A stretch of DNA of 64,000 nt from Paenibacillus barcinonensis (GCF_003217495.1 NZ_QJSW01000003.1:124001-188000); one strand, 5' to 3'; numbered from the stretch's first letter, positions 1-8,638 are shown. The notes: generated by a model not told the origin, from the letters alone. Numbers and translations: made by a program.

Positions 1-847
1 TTACTGTGGAGAATTCGGCATCCGGCTGCTCCTGCTCGGCAACGATATACAGCTGCTCGAATCCGATCTGCTCCAGTACGCGGCGAACCGGAAGGTTGCC
101 TGTGCCGTGCAGCGGGGTATATACGATTTTGAAGTCACGACCGATGCCGGATTGAATCAGCTCACGGCTCAGACTGCGGCTTGCTACGGTGTCTACAAAA
201 GCTTGATCTTCTGCTTCACCAAGCCAGATCAACAGACCTTGTGCTTCGGCTTCTTCACGCGTCAGCTTTTTCACATCAGCCAGAGAAGGCACCTCTTGAA
301 TATATTGAATAACCTTCTCTGCCTCATGCGGAACCAGCTGACCGCCTTCGTGGTTGTACACTTTGTATCCATTATACTCCGGCGGGTTATGGCTCGCCGT
401 TACAACGATTCCCCCGGTGGCATGCAGATGGCGCACACTGAAGGATAGCTGCGGTGTCGAGCGCAGGGATGGATACAGCTTGGCTACGATGCCATTAGCC
501 GCCAGTACAAGCGCCGCATCCAGCGAGAATTCAGGTGAGAAGTGACGGGAATCGTGAGCGATGACCACCGAAGGCTTGCCTTCCTTGTCCCCATGCTGCT
601 CCAGCAAATATCGGGCAAAGCCTTGTGTTGCACGGCCGACCGTATATTTGTTCATCCGGTTGCTGCCGGCACCAATCACACCACGCAATCCACCTGTACC
701 AAACTCCAGATTTCTGTAGAAACGCTCCTCCAGCTCTTTGGGTTGATCCTTCAGATCACGAAGCTCCTGCTTCGTTGCTTCATCAATAGAAGCATCCTCC
801 AACCATTGCTGCAACGTCTCGGCTGCTGCTGCGCTTAACTGTTCCAT
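1..847 (-). CDS. pgcA: Phospho-sugar mutase (phosphoglucomutase/phosphomannomutase), 3' end outside window
   Basis: Partial gene: the first 282 codons are present and the C-terminal half lies beyond base 1. The predicted enzyme interconverts hexose 1- and 6-phosphates (alpha-D-phosphohexomutase superfamily) and would supply glucose 1-phosphate for envelope glycopolymers. The translation starts MEQLSAAAAETLQQW, has the GTGGLRG substrate loop near residue 50, and the active-site serine motif TASHNPPEYNGYK near residue 145, in which the Ser carries the phosphate. The start ATG is at 845-847. Family members are about 570 residues. It lies downstream of fabZ on the same strand with about 180 bases between. 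The phosphomannomutase specificity is an alternative that this fragment cannot settle. Confidence 0.9.
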   Translation of the reverse strand, partial: MEQLSAAAAETLQQWLEDASIDEATKQELRDLKDQPKELEERFYRNLEFGTGGLRGVIGAGSNRMNKYTVGRATQGFARYLLEQHGDKEGKPSVVIAHDSRHFSPEFSLDAALVLAANGIVAKLYPSLRSTPQLSFSVRHLHATGGIVVTASHNPPEYNGYKVYNHEGGQLVPHEAEKVIQYIQEVPSLADVKKLTREEAEAQGLLIWLGEAEDQAFVDTVASRSLSRELIQSGIGRDFKIVYTPLHGTGNLPVRRVLEQIGFEQLYIVAEQEQPDAEFSTV

Positions 848-1024
848 ATCCAATAAGCCCCTTCCGTCTATATAAAATTCTGTGACCAGCGTAGCTGCGC
901 TGCATAGTCATAAGTTGAACTAAAGAAATTCACACGTACACTCGGACGACAAAGCAACCTGTATAGTCGCCGTTTATGTGAAAATACATTGCACAGCCTA
1001 TAGGTATCCTCTATGCCTATGTAA

Positions 1025-1456
1025 TCAGCTAGGGTCTGACAGTGCAAACATAATCTCGCCTTCAGCAACGACCTTGTCGTTGATGCGAGCTGTTGCTTGT
1101 CCTTTGCCAATAGAGCCCTTCAGACGTGTGATCTCCACCTCGAGGATCAATGTATCTCCAGGCACAACTTGTCCCCGGAAACGGAAGTTATCCAGTCCCG
1201 CCAAAAAGCCGATTTTGCCTTTGTTTGCTTCGAGATTAAGCATCGCTGCTGCACCAACCTGAGCCAAAGCTTCCGTAATCAGTACACCTGGCATTACCGG
1301 GTATTCCGGGAAATGACCTACGAAGAACGGTTCATTAATCGTTACATTTTTCAAACCAACAGCACGCTTGCCATCCTCCATCTCCAGAATGCGATCCACC
1401 AGCAGGAACGGTGGGCGATGCGGGATAATGGACTGAATTTGTTTGATATCTAGCAC
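1025..1456 (-). CDS. fabZ: 3-hydroxyacyl-[acyl-carrier-protein] dehydratase FabZ
   Basis: FabZ removes water from 3-hydroxyacyl-ACP in type II fatty acid synthesis. The hotdog fold is recognisable from [14 protein letters not shown] at the N-terminus, [18 protein letters not shown] holding the catalytic His and Glu, and KIGFLAG in the middle. I chose a GTG start at 1454-1456 because a clear GAGAGGAG ribosome site lies 8 bases upstream and the protein then begins with V/M-LDIKQIQ like other FabZ proteins; the longer frame up to 1501 has no such support. Length 143 residues matches the family (about 141). Its place after mbl-flhO-flhP is the same as in Bacillus subtilis (ywpB). Confidence 0.96.
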   Translation of the reverse strand: MLDIKQIQSIIPHRPPFLLVDRILEMEDGKRAVGLKNVTINEPFFVGHFPEYPVMPGVLITEALAQVGAAAMLNLEANKGKIGFLAGLDNFRFRGQVVPGDTLILEVEITRLKGSIGKGQATARINDKVVAEGEIMFALSDPS

Positions 1457-1501
1457 AATATAATCTCCTCTCGGGGTGTTTATACGAGGGCTCTCCATCA
1501 T

Positions 1502-1928
1502 AAAGTTTTCAGGTACTCACTGAGGTCGTTCCGGTAACAGATCGTTCGATGATCGCCATTGTCCCTGAATTTTCCTGATCCCATCTTCAATGGGTAAAAT
1601 TCCGGGACAAACGCGAACGCTTCGCTTCGTTTGAACGTTTCGTTTCCCTTCACTTACTGTAGTGCGTAAACCATTAACCTAGCATGATCAAGTCGAGCCT
1701 CATATAAATGGTTTTCATTTGCATTTGCATTTTCGTTTTCATTGTATGAAATGCGGTTTAAGGGTTAACACTAGTTATATCCTTCATGACTGCAGTAGTG
1801 AAGGTTGAGATAAGGGGTCTCTCTTCGCGATGACAGCAAGTCTATCGCAGGGGAGGCCTCTTCTGACGTTACACATCCTCCATCACTAAGCCGTTCTCAA
1901 CACCAATCATTATACTGTTTTCAACACC
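1502..1928. other. Intergenic region upstream of fabZ
   Basis: About 430 bases without a supported gene. It is AT-rich in the middle, with a run of near-repeats of TTTGCATT/TTTTCATT around 1712-1745. It should hold the fabZ promoter, but I could not fix convincing -35/-10 boxes, and no riboswitch or FapR-like operator was recognised. Confidence 0.5.
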
Positions 1929-1960
1929 AAAAAGAAAACTCCTGCCTGTGCAGGAGTTTT
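1929..1960 (-). terminator. Rho-independent terminator after the flagellar/EpuA-like genes
   Basis: Perfect 11-bp stem AAAACTCCTGC / GCAGGAGTTTT (1935-1945 with 1950-1960), 4-base loop, followed on the minus strand by a T-rich run. It ends the mbl-flhO-flhP-epuA group and separates it from fabZ. Confidence 0.85.
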
Positions 1961-1976
1961 CGCTGAACTCGTTATC

Positions 1977-2204
1977 TTATGGAGCAAATACCAGATCATA
2001 GACATGCTTCCATGTACTCCATTGCCATATGGAACCGATATCCTGTTTGCCCAGCACCACATATCCAGCGACCATTCCGCCAGCGAGGGCAAGAACAAGC
2101 AGAATCGGAATAAGGAACCATCTCGCGATGCGCCACCAGCTCTTCTTTTTCTTCTTGACTTCCTTCTGTTCCGGCTTGCTGTTCTGCTGCTGTGTTTCTG
2201 TCAT
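1977..2204 (-). CDS. EpuA-like small membrane protein (often annotated DNA-directed RNA polymerase subunit beta)
   Basis: Small protein of 75 residues. A hydrophilic, Lys-rich N-terminus (KKKKKSWWRIARW) is followed by one membrane helix near residues 30-50 and a short tail with WSTWKHVYDLVF, which fits the EpuA family (PF11772 as I recall). Its molecular function is not established; the common RNA polymerase label comes from family naming and not from anything visible here. The start ATG at 2202-2204 has AAAGGTG 7 bases upstream. It is the last gene before the terminator, 11 bases after flhP, so it is probably co-transcribed with the flagellar pair. Confidence 0.75.
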   Translation of the reverse strand: MTETQQQNSKPEQKEVKKKKKSWWRIARWFLIPILLVLALAGGMVAGYVVLGKQDIGSIWQWSTWKHVYDLVFAP

Positions 2205-2215
2205 CCCATTCACCT

Positions 2216-3043
2216 TTATGCTCTCATATTATTGGCAAGACCCGCCATGGAATCACTGGACGTCAGCGCCCGTGCCGCTAGTTGATATGTCCGCTGTCCT
2301 TGCATGAGCAGTGCCATCTCCTGTGTCATATCTACATTGGACTGCTCAAGGAAACCTGTGCGAATCGACGCCTGAGGCTCACGTGTTGCCGCATTAGCCC
2401 CAAACACATCGTTCTCGGTTAATCCTGCGTCCAATCCAAACAGATTATCTGACAGCTGTACTAGCCCATCAGGACGCTCTACATCCACCATTTGCAGTTG
2501 TCCAGCAATGACAGCATTCGCTGCATTAGGCTGGCGCACCAGAAAATTGCCTTTCTCATCAAAAGCAACTGTGCTATTTCTGGAAGCCGTAATCGGCTGT
2601 CCTTGACGATTGAGTGCAAAATAACCTTGGTCATTCACGAGCACCATCTGGTCCTGGGCGTTAGGACGCATATCCGGCACAAAATGAAACGCACCCTGAC
2701 GTGTCCACATCTTCTGACCGTTAGCCTCTACAGCAAACAGCGCATCACCTTCAATAGCCAGGTCTGTCGGATTCCCTGTCTCCTTCATGCTCCCCTGGGA
2801 CATATCTCTGGTGAGATTGACCAGCCGGGCACCAAAGCCCAAGTTATATCCCATTGGCGTCGAGCGTCCATCCTGCTTGTACTTGTCATCCTGCTGCTGC
2901 ACACGAGTCAGCACATCCTCAAAGCTTGCCTGCTTGCTCTTATAGCCTGCCGTATTCACATTAGCAATATTATCGGAAATGACATCCAGCCGCTGCTGAA
3001 TCGCGGTCATGGACACCTTGGCACTAATCATGGAATTGTTCAT
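2216..3043 (-). CDS. flhP: Flagellar hook-basal body protein FlhP (FlgG-type)
   Basis: Distal rod/hook-like protein exported through the flagellar type III apparatus. The N-terminal rod motif is visible (ISAKVSMTAIQQRLDVISDNIANVNTAGYK) and the C-terminal helix that packs in the rod (FLEQSNVDMTQEMALLMQ) is intact, with the FlgE/FlgG beta domain between. The length, 275 residues, fits. The start ATG at 3041-3043 has GGGGAGG 12 bases upstream, a little far; Met5 is an alternative. It follows flhO and mbl as in B. subtilis, where the pair is flagellar although encoded away from the main fla/che operon. Confidence 0.9.
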   Translation of the reverse strand: MNNSMISAKVSMTAIQQRLDVISDNIANVNTAGYKSKQASFEDVLTRVQQQDDKYKQDGRSTPMGYNLGFGARLVNLTRDMSQGSMKETGNPTDLAIEGDALFAVEANGQKMWTRQGAFHFVPDMRPNAQDQMVLVNDQGYFALNRQGQPITASRNSTVAFDEKGNFLVRQPNAANAVIAGQLQMVDVERPDGLVQLSDNLFGLDAGLTENDVFGANAATREPQASIRTGFLEQSNVDMTQEMALLMQGQRTYQLAARALTSSDSMAGLANNMRA

Positions 3044-3126
3044 GCGATAGTCTAACCTCCCCTGTGTGCTTCGCAAAGGGCATACAGCCCATCGCTATAC
3101 AGTTATATCAATCTGCTGCCAAGCGT

Positions 3127-4011
3127 TTATACACGGCCAACTTCATTAACGGCTTTATCCAAACTACGGTCGTAGAACTGAACAACCTTCTGGTTCGCTT
3201 CATAGGCACGGAACGCAGCGTTCATGTCCACAGTCGCCTGAGAAGCATCCACATTGGAGCCTTCCAGATATCCCTGATGAATCTGCACATTATCGGTAGC
3301 AGCCATCGCACGTGCAGTTGCACCCGCATCCTCATTCAGGCTAAAGTTACCGTCTCCCTGACGCACCAGCTGGTTCGGCTGGTCAATAATGTTGATGCCG
3401 AGCGTAACCCCTGTTGGTACACCCGTATCAGCATTCACAAGGCGGCCCTGCTCATCCACTTTAAATTTCTCTACAGCGCCTGTCAATACAATGGGTTGAC
3501 CGTTGCTATCCAGCACTTGAGCGCCAGTGGAACTAAGCAATTGACCTGTTCCGTTCACATCCAGATGACCATCACGTGTATAACGTGTGTCGCCGTTCGC
3601 ATCTCGAACTGTAAAATACGCCTGGGGCTGATAGATTACGGTTCCGTCTGCCCGTACAAATTTGCCGGAAGCATCAAACTGCACAGGCTGTCTTGTCTGC
3701 GGATCATTTACACTCAGATTCGAGGAGATTGCAAAATCACTTTTGCGCTTCGTTTCCATGAGAGCACCCTGAACATTCATCGACAAGCTTTCTTCAGCAA
3801 ATACACCCGAGTTCAGCTTGCCCAGCCGCTTAGTAGGCAGGTTGGCACCCCCGCCGGTTAACGTAATGAGCATTTCCGGGAAAGCACGGTTTACACTGTT
3901 CACCTGTTTATATCCCGTTGTGTTCATATTGACGATATTTTGTGTCGCTGTGTCATGGCGGCGCTGCTCTGTAATCATCCCCGAAGCAGCAGTGTACAGA
4001 CCTCTTAACAT
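3127..4011 (-). CDS. flhO: Flagellar hook-basal body protein FlhO (FlgG-type)
   Basis: Second FlgG-family rod protein, 294 residues. It opens with MLRGLYTAASGMITEQRR and an N-terminal heptad region with NIVNMNTTGYKQ, and closes with the family C-terminal helix (YLEGSNVDASQATVDMNAAF) and QFYDRSLDKAVNEVGRV. Such proteins polymerise around the export channel to form the rod. It shares architecture with flhP, 83 bases downstream, pointing to an old duplication. Adjacent to mbl on the same strand. Confidence 0.9.
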   Translation of the reverse strand: MLRGLYTAASGMITEQRRHDTATQNIVNMNTTGYKQVNSVNRAFPEMLITLTGGGANLPTKRLGKLNSGVFAEESLSMNVQGALMETKRKSDFAISSNLSVNDPQTRQPVQFDASGKFVRADGTVIYQPQAYFTVRDANGDTRYTRDGHLDVNGTGQLLSSTGAQVLDSNGQPIVLTGAVEKFKVDEQGRLVNADTGVPTGVTLGINIIDQPNQLVRQGDGNFSLNEDAGATARAMAATDNVQIHQGYLEGSNVDASQATVDMNAAFRAYEANQKVVQFYDRSLDKAVNEVGRV

Positions 4012-4111
4012 GAATGAACCCCTCTCCTCAAACGGTTGTCCTGCAACGCAGACCGCTGTTTGTCCGTTCTGTTCACCCGAAGGTAAACCTGTTGCTATAT
4101 ATATCGGCAGA

Positions 4112-5110
4112 CTAGAACTTTTTCTTAACGACCTGATCCAAATTATTCAGCATAATGCCTGTGCCTTTAACCACACAGTGCATGGGGTCCTCTGCAACCC
4201 ATACCGGTACATGCAATTCATTCGATAACAGCTCGTCCAGTCCGTTCAGCAATGCGCCTCCACCCGTCAGAACAACCCCACGGTCAATGATATCCGCAGA
4301 CAGCTCAGGCGGTGTGCGCTCCAGTACCGATTTGGCGGCAGCGATAATAGATTGCACGGAATCCCATAGCGCTTCCTGTATTTCATTTGCCGACACAGTT
4401 ACGGTCACAGGCAGACCTGTTACCATATCCCGACCGCGAATGTCCATCTCGGCCTTGTGTGCAGCCGCATTCACGGTACCAATCGCGATTTTGATATCCT
4501 CTGCTGTGCGTTCCCCGATCATGAGCTTGTATTTTGCTTTGATAAACTTGGTAATGGCTTCGTCGAACTTGTCCCCTGCAACTTTAATAGAAGAGGCGGT
4601 GACTACGTCGCCCATAGACAGGACTGCAACGTCAGTCGTTCCGCCGCCGATATCCACGACCATATTACCACTCGGCTGAAAAATATCCATGCCCGCACCG
4701 ATGGCTGCCGCTTTCGGCTCTTCTTCCAGAAATACTTCTTTGGCACCGCTGCGCTCGGCCGCTTCACGGATGGCCTTCTGTTCTACGGAAGTAATATTCG
4801 TAGGTGCACAGATCAAAATGCGCGGGTGGCTGTACCAGCTTCTTGCCCCTACACGATTAATGAAATGTCTCAGCATCGCTTCCGTAATCTCAAAGTCCGC
4901 AATAACGCCGTCGCGCAGCGGTCTGATGGCAACAATGTTACCCGGCGTACGCCCTACCATACGACGCGCCTCTTCCCCGACAGCAAGGACCCGCTTCGTA
5001 TCGCTTTCAATGGTCACGACAGAAGGTTCATTGAGAACAACTCCGCTTCCTTTCACGTGAATAAGCACGTTCGCCGTGCCAAGATCAATACCGATATCCT
5101 TGCTAAACAT
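4112..5110 (-). CDS. mbl: Rod shape-determining actin homolog Mbl
   Basis: MreB-family bacterial actin of 332 residues that forms membrane-bound filaments guiding sidewall peptidoglycan synthesis. The ATP-binding signatures are clear: phosphate-1 GIDLGTANVLI near residue 8, phosphate-2 DIGGGTTDVAVLS near 160, and the adenosine motif VLTGGGALL near 285. I call it Mbl and not MreB because it lies between spoIIID and flhO, the position of mbl in B. subtilis. Good Shine-Dalgarno (GGGGGCTC region) lies just upstream of the ATG. Confidence 0.95.
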   Translation of the reverse strand: MFSKDIGIDLGTANVLIHVKGSGVVLNEPSVVTIESDTKRVLAVGEEARRMVGRTPGNIVAIRPLRDGVIADFEITEAMLRHFINRVGARSWYSHPRILICAPTNITSVEQKAIREAAERSGAKEVFLEEEPKAAAIGAGMDIFQPSGNMVVDIGGGTTDVAVLSMGDVVTASSIKVAGDKFDEAITKFIKAKYKLMIGERTAEDIKIAIGTVNAAAHKAEMDIRGRDMVTGLPVTVTVSANEIQEALWDSVQSIIAAAKSVLERTPPELSADIIDRGVVLTGGGALLNGLDELLSNELHVPVWVAEDPMHCVVKGTGIMLNNLDQVVKKKF

Positions 5111-5330
5111 AAAAGAGCCCCCAAAGTGATATTATTTGGTCAGCGTATCCTGTGAAAAAGAGTGTCTTATCACGTCACCGCTCGTTCGACAAAGTGCAAC
5201 ATATATATGTAAAAATCGGGCTGATAAGATGTCATAATTCGATCCTGTACCAGCTTTTAACATATCATACTTCAGGGGAGGGATTCAATCCATGCTGTGA
5301 GCTTTTTGGCCTAGTTCTTGAAGAATATGC

Positions 5331-5618
5331 TTATGATTTAGCGGAAGCCAGCACCTCACGTTTTTTACCACTCGTTTTTTTGTACTTGATTTTGGTCGCC
5401 TCACCGCCCCGCAAATGACGGATCGACTTGTGGTACTCGAGAATGTGTTTGACCTGGTCAGCAAGATCAGGGTTAATTTCCGGTAACCGCTCCGTCAGAT
5501 CCTTATGCACAGTACTCTTTGATACGCCGAACTCTTTGGCAATGGTACGGACCGTATTTCTCGTCTCAACAATGCATCGACCAATTTTGATGGTCCGTTC
5601 CTTGATGTAATCGTGCAC
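5331..5618 (-). CDS. spoIIID: Sporulation transcription factor SpoIIID
   Basis: Small DNA-binding protein (95 residues) of the mother cell that switches SigE genes on or off and helps make SigK. The helix-turn-helix is plain: TVRTIAKEFGVSKSTVHKDL around residues 22-42, followed by HLRGGEATKIKYK and a basic C-terminal tail typical of the family (about 93 residues in B. subtilis). The ATG at 5618 has GGGAGG upstream. It precedes mbl with about 220 bases between. A SigE-like promoter is proposed at 5653-5681. Confidence 0.96.
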   Translation of the reverse strand: MHDYIKERTIKIGRCIVETRNTVRTIAKEFGVSKSTVHKDLTERLPEINPDLADQVKHILEYHKSIRHLRGGEATKIKYKKTSGKKREVLASAKS

Positions 5619-5652
5619 GCTCCCGCCTCCCTACTGTGTGGATAGTTTGGTA

Positions 5653-5681
5653 CATTATATGAGGAGCATGCCTATATATTC
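5653..5681 (-). promoter_or_regulatory. Putative SigE-type promoter of spoIIID
   Basis: On the minus strand a -35-like GAATATA and a -10-like CATATAAT are separated by about 13 bases, close to the SigE pattern (kmATATT, about 14 bases, CATACAnT as I recall). SpoIIID is under SigE in B. subtilis. Assigned by eye. Confidence 0.4.
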
Positions 5682-5734
5682 GCGGTTTAAAGGTGTGACA
5701 AGCTTCGAAGGTCCCATTATTTTCTGAAAAACAT

Positions 5735-5763
5735 AAAAAAAGCAGAGGTTATACACCCCTGCT
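5735..5763 (-). terminator. Terminator of spoIIQ
   Basis: Stem 5741-5748 / 5756-5763 (AGCAGAGG with CCCCTGCT, one mismatch) followed on the minus strand by seven T, 27 bases beyond the spoIIQ stop codon. Confidence 0.7.
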
Positions 5764-5789
5764 CATACGGTTGCTGCGGTAAAAATCAT

Positions 5790-6527
5790 TTATTTTTCCG
5801 GAAGATATCCTTGCGGGTTCACAGGCTGACCATCTTCATACACTTCAAAGTGAAGGTGGTTCCCCAGGTTTTTGCCAAGCTCACTCACACCAGCAGATGC
5901 AATCGCATCCCCTTGCTTCACTTCATCATCCTGTTTTACTTTGACGTCCGCAAGGCTCTGATATACCGTCTTCAGGTTATCGCCGTGAGTAATTTCCACC
6001 ACTTGACCTGTGAGCGGGTTCTGCTCAACACGTGTAACTTTGCCGCTGAGTGCTGCTTTGACTTCAAATGTCTTGTTATCCCCACGAGCCAGATCCACGC
6101 CTGTGTTTGGAATAAATGTATCATTGTACTGCACCATTGCCGCCTCATGTTCCTCGCTGGAAGCTTCGTTATCGTAGAAAGGCTTCACAACTGAAATTTC
6201 AGAAGGGGATGATACGGGCCATACGAAATTTTCCGACTTTGCAACCACTTCCACACTTTCCTCGCCACCTGTTGTCGTTCCCCCGTTAATCGCTGCGCCT
6301 GTTTCTACTGATTCTTTAGCAGAGTCCGGGTTGAGCGCCTTGTCGCCTGTTCCCTGATAGACCCACACTAGAGTTAGTATAATGCCTGCTGCTGCGATGT
6401 AAACTGCCGGGAAAACCCAACGTTTGGACATTGCTTTTCTCCATGAAGAGGGCTGTGCTGCCGGTACTCCTTGCGTTGTTTTAGGAGTTTCTTCCTGGAC
6501 TGTTTTTTTGTTGTTTTGTTCATTCAT
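5790..6527 (-). CDS. spoIIQ: Stage II sporulation protein SpoIIQ (degenerate LytM/M23 domain)
   Basis: Forespore membrane protein that bridges the two membranes of the engulfing cell by binding SpoIIIAH. 245 residues: a cytoplasmic tail, one membrane helix near residues 40-60 (VFPAVYIAAAGIILTLVWVY), a linker and a C-terminal M23/LytM domain. The HxH motif is present (GNHLHFEV) but the first zinc-binding His is replaced: the motif reads NTGVDL instead of HxGxD. So the domain is probably not a peptidase, as in B. subtilis SpoIIQ where a catalytic His is also missing. The ATG at 6525-6527 has GAGGTGATC just upstream. It sits between spoIID and spoIIID, as in B. subtilis. Confidence 0.92.
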   Translation of the reverse strand: MNEQNNKKTVQEETPKTTQGVPAAQPSSWRKAMSKRWVFPAVYIAAAGIILTLVWVYQGTGDKALNPDSAKESVETGAAINGGTTTGGEESVEVVAKSENFVWPVSSPSEISVVKPFYDNEASSEEHEAAMVQYNDTFIPNTGVDLARGDNKTFEVKAALSGKVTRVEQNPLTGQVVEITHGDNLKTVYQSLADVKVKQDDEVKQGDAIASAGVSELGKNLGNHLHFEVYEDGQPVNPQGYLPEK

Positions 6528-6545
6528 CTTGATCACCTCAGTAAC

Positions 6546-6574
6546 AAGTGTTACCGGGTACAACTCTTTTATAC
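6546..6574 (-). promoter_or_regulatory. Putative SigF-type promoter of spoIIQ
   Basis: Minus strand: -35 GTATA (6570-6574), 14-base spacer, -10 GGTAACACTT (6546-6555). This fits the SigF/SigG pattern (GYATA, about 15 bases, GGnnAnAnT). The -10 lies in a 14-bp palindrome GTAACACTTGTTAC. The start codon is only about 18 bases further, so the leader would be very short. Confidence 0.55.
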
Positions 6575-6717
6575 ACGCGCGACTCTAAAAATTTTCATGC
6601 CGCTTTCAAAGAGTGCTATATATGTTATGCTCTCACTTTACACATAATATAGCCGAATCTCGAAATAACCGAATCTCGAACGTTACGGAATGGGAGGGAG
6701 GTAGAGAAACATCATAC

Positions 6718-8115
6718 TTACTCCCCCTGCTTTGAGGCTAGCATCTTGGATGCCTGTCCAAAAGAGATTCCTGTGTAATAGTGCTTCAGTATTTCAGTAG
6801 CGGTGTGTCCCTCTTGTGCCATGCCATTCGCACCCCACTGACTCATCCCCACCCCATGACCGTATCCATACGTCGTGATCTGTACCTCGTCACCCTCTAC
6901 CTGCCAGCTGAACTGGCTGGATCTCAAGCCGAGCAGCTTGCGGACCTCCGGGCCGCTGAACGTTTCACCTGCGATCTGCATCTCTTTAATTCGATGACCC
7001 TGCGTAGTAGAGACTACCTTCATCCATGAACCACTCTGCTGTACACTTGCTGGAATACTATCCAGATTCAATTTTTGCAAAATTTCACTGCGCTTCATCG
7101 TAACCGTTTCTTTGAAGCCTGGTGCCAGCTGTTTATCCCACGGACTATCCACACTTTTCAAATACGGCACCACGCTGCCCCACACGTCCTCTGCATTCTC
7201 TGTATAACCATTGCTGGTGGAAAAGAAAGAGGCAGTAATCGCCCGGCCATCATAGGTCATAACAGCATCGCGGCTTTCGCGAACCGCCCGCTGCAGCTTC
7301 TCCCACTCCTTCACTTTGCCCAGCCTGGTCCACTCTGCCTTCACTTGATCTGGTGGAATGAATACCTGATGACTTATCGTATCCGTAACATCTGCCGCAC
7401 CAGAGGGCACGCCACTTGTATCGTTCGCAGCCAGCCTTCTTACGATAAAGGTGCGGGCCGCAATGGCTTGAGCCTTTAGTGCTTCCAGCTTGAATTCTGC
7501 TGGCATCTCCGCTGCAACAACCCCGGTCACATAGTCCTCCAGTGGCAGTTTCATCGTTGTATTTGCAGCTGACAAGTATACACGCACATTCGGTTCGGTA
7601 TAGGCTGCAGACACGGCTGGCGCAGGAACCTGAGTACGTCCGCCTGCGGAGCTTACACCCGATGAAGAGGGCACAGAGTTAACCTGTCCGCCCGTTCGTG
7701 GCCAGACCAGAATGACGGGGATTGCTAACGCCAGCACGAGCAGTACAGATACTGCTGCTGCAGGCTGCCAGCGTCCGGGGTTACGTCCCCAGCGCTTGCG
7801 ACCAAAAGCGCGCATACGGCGCTTTTTCACCTTCTGGAACGCATCAAATTCAATGACAGGCGTGTGCACCTGCTGTTCAGCACGCTGCTTCATTCCTGTC
7901 GCAGGAGTATGCCCCGTTGAGAGAGGTACGCCCCCGGAACGATTCGTCTTCACCATCTGGACCGTTGAGCTTCTTTCCTTCACTGGAGCGCAAGATATAG
8001 CTAAAGGTGGAACGGGCTTGTCTTTCTCCACATTCAAAGCAGGGCTCTCCTCCAAATCCTGCATCCCCGATCGCGGGACAACAGGTATCTTCACCTGTAC
8101 ACGAGCTTCTTTCAT
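6718..8115 (-). CDS. spoIID: Stage II sporulation protein SpoIID with long cytoplasmic N-terminus
   Basis: Lytic transglycosylase that trims peptidoglycan at the septum so that the mother-cell membrane can engulf the forespore. The SpoIID/LytB domain runs from about residue 175 to the end: PLEDYVTGVVAAEMPAEF with the catalytic Glu, KAQAIAARTF, and the C-terminal YGYGHGVGMSQWGA. A single membrane helix lies near residues 125-145 (AVSVLLVLALAIPVILVW). About 120 polar, Pro/Ser/Lys-rich residues precede it, making the protein 465 residues against about 340 in B. subtilis. The start ATG at 8113-8115 has GGAGGG 9 bases upstream, so the extension looks genuine. Confidence 0.93.
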   Translation of the reverse strand: MKEARVQVKIPVVPRSGMQDLEESPALNVEKDKPVPPLAISCAPVKERSSTVQMVKTNRSGGVPLSTGHTPATGMKQRAEQQVHTPVIEFDAFQKVKKRRMRAFGRKRWGRNPGRWQPAAAVSVLLVLALAIPVILVWPRTGGQVNSVPSSSGVSSAGGRTQVPAPAVSAAYTEPNVRVYLSAANTTMKLPLEDYVTGVVAAEMPAEFKLEALKAQAIAARTFIVRRLAANDTSGVPSGAADVTDTISHQVFIPPDQVKAEWTRLGKVKEWEKLQRAVRESRDAVMTYDGRAITASFFSTSNGYTENAEDVWGSVVPYLKSVDSPWDKQLAPGFKETVTMKRSEILQKLNLDSIPASVQQSGSWMKVVSTTQGHRIKEMQIAGETFSGPEVRKLLGLRSSQFSWQVEGDEVQITTYGYGHGVGMSQWGANGMAQEGHTATEILKHYYTGISFGQASKMLASKQGE

Positions 8116-8182
8116 CTAAGCTAACCCTCCGTTATGCATCACCGGATTGTGCCCGGTTTTTCTTTTGTCTAATCCATAGTTT

Positions 8183-8213
8183 AAGGTATGAGTTTGCTTG
8201 ATCTGATAGAACC
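8183..8213 (-). promoter_or_regulatory. Putative SigE-type promoter of spoIID
   Basis: Minus strand: -35-like GGTTCTAT (8206-8213), 15 bases, -10-like CATACCTT (8183-8190). SpoIID is SigE-dependent in B. subtilis. The match is fair for the -10 and weak for the -35. Confidence 0.35.
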
Positions 8214-8469
8214 AGGTTTGAGAGAAACGAGAGCTTTGTGGAAGGATTCAACTAACCTTGCCCATAATATACCAACACCCTCTAATCACTACTGTAGCGC
8301 CTTTCCCACAGCACCTCCTCACCGAAAGACACTTCGCAAATACCCTCTCAGTTTGTTCAGAATCCGTACAGAATTGTCAGTTATACTATATAAGTTAGGA
8401 CCAGCTATTAATAGAATCAGGTCCTTAGCGGACGAGCTTTTCTTATATTACATCGGAAAATAAAAGCAC

Positions 8470-8497
8470 AAAAAAGCTAAGCACAGAGGCTTAGCTT
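8470..8497 (-). terminator. Terminator of murA
   Basis: Perfect 9-bp stem AAGCTAAGC / GCTTAGCTT (8474-8482 with 8489-8497), 6-base loop, then TTTTTTG on the minus strand. It is about 140 bases past the murA stop. Confidence 0.75.
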
Positions 8498-8621
8498 ATA
8501 ACGATTCCAGTATTCATCTTCACACGTATCCGCAATCCACATTGCTGTGGCCATACGAGTAATACTTGTTAGCCTGATGATCGTTTGCAGACCAGACCCT
8601 TAACTATCGTTAACAGATCAG

Positions 8622-8638
8622 GTAAACAGACTGTTTAC
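8622..8638. repeat. 17-bp palindrome at the murA stop codon
   Basis: GTAAACAG-A-CTGTTTAC is a perfect inverted repeat with a one-base centre. It covers the murA TAA stop (8635-8637). A one-base centre suits a protein-binding site better than a hairpin; its role is unknown. Confidence 0.4.

Larger units (their letters stand above)
8116..8634. other. Intergenic region between murA and spoIID
   Basis: About 520 bases with no supported gene. It holds a SigE-like promoter for spoIID (8183-8213), the murA terminator (8470-8497) and a 17-bp palindrome at 8622-8638 that overlaps the murA stop codon. The rest (8215-8460) shows nothing I recognise. Confidence 0.5.
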
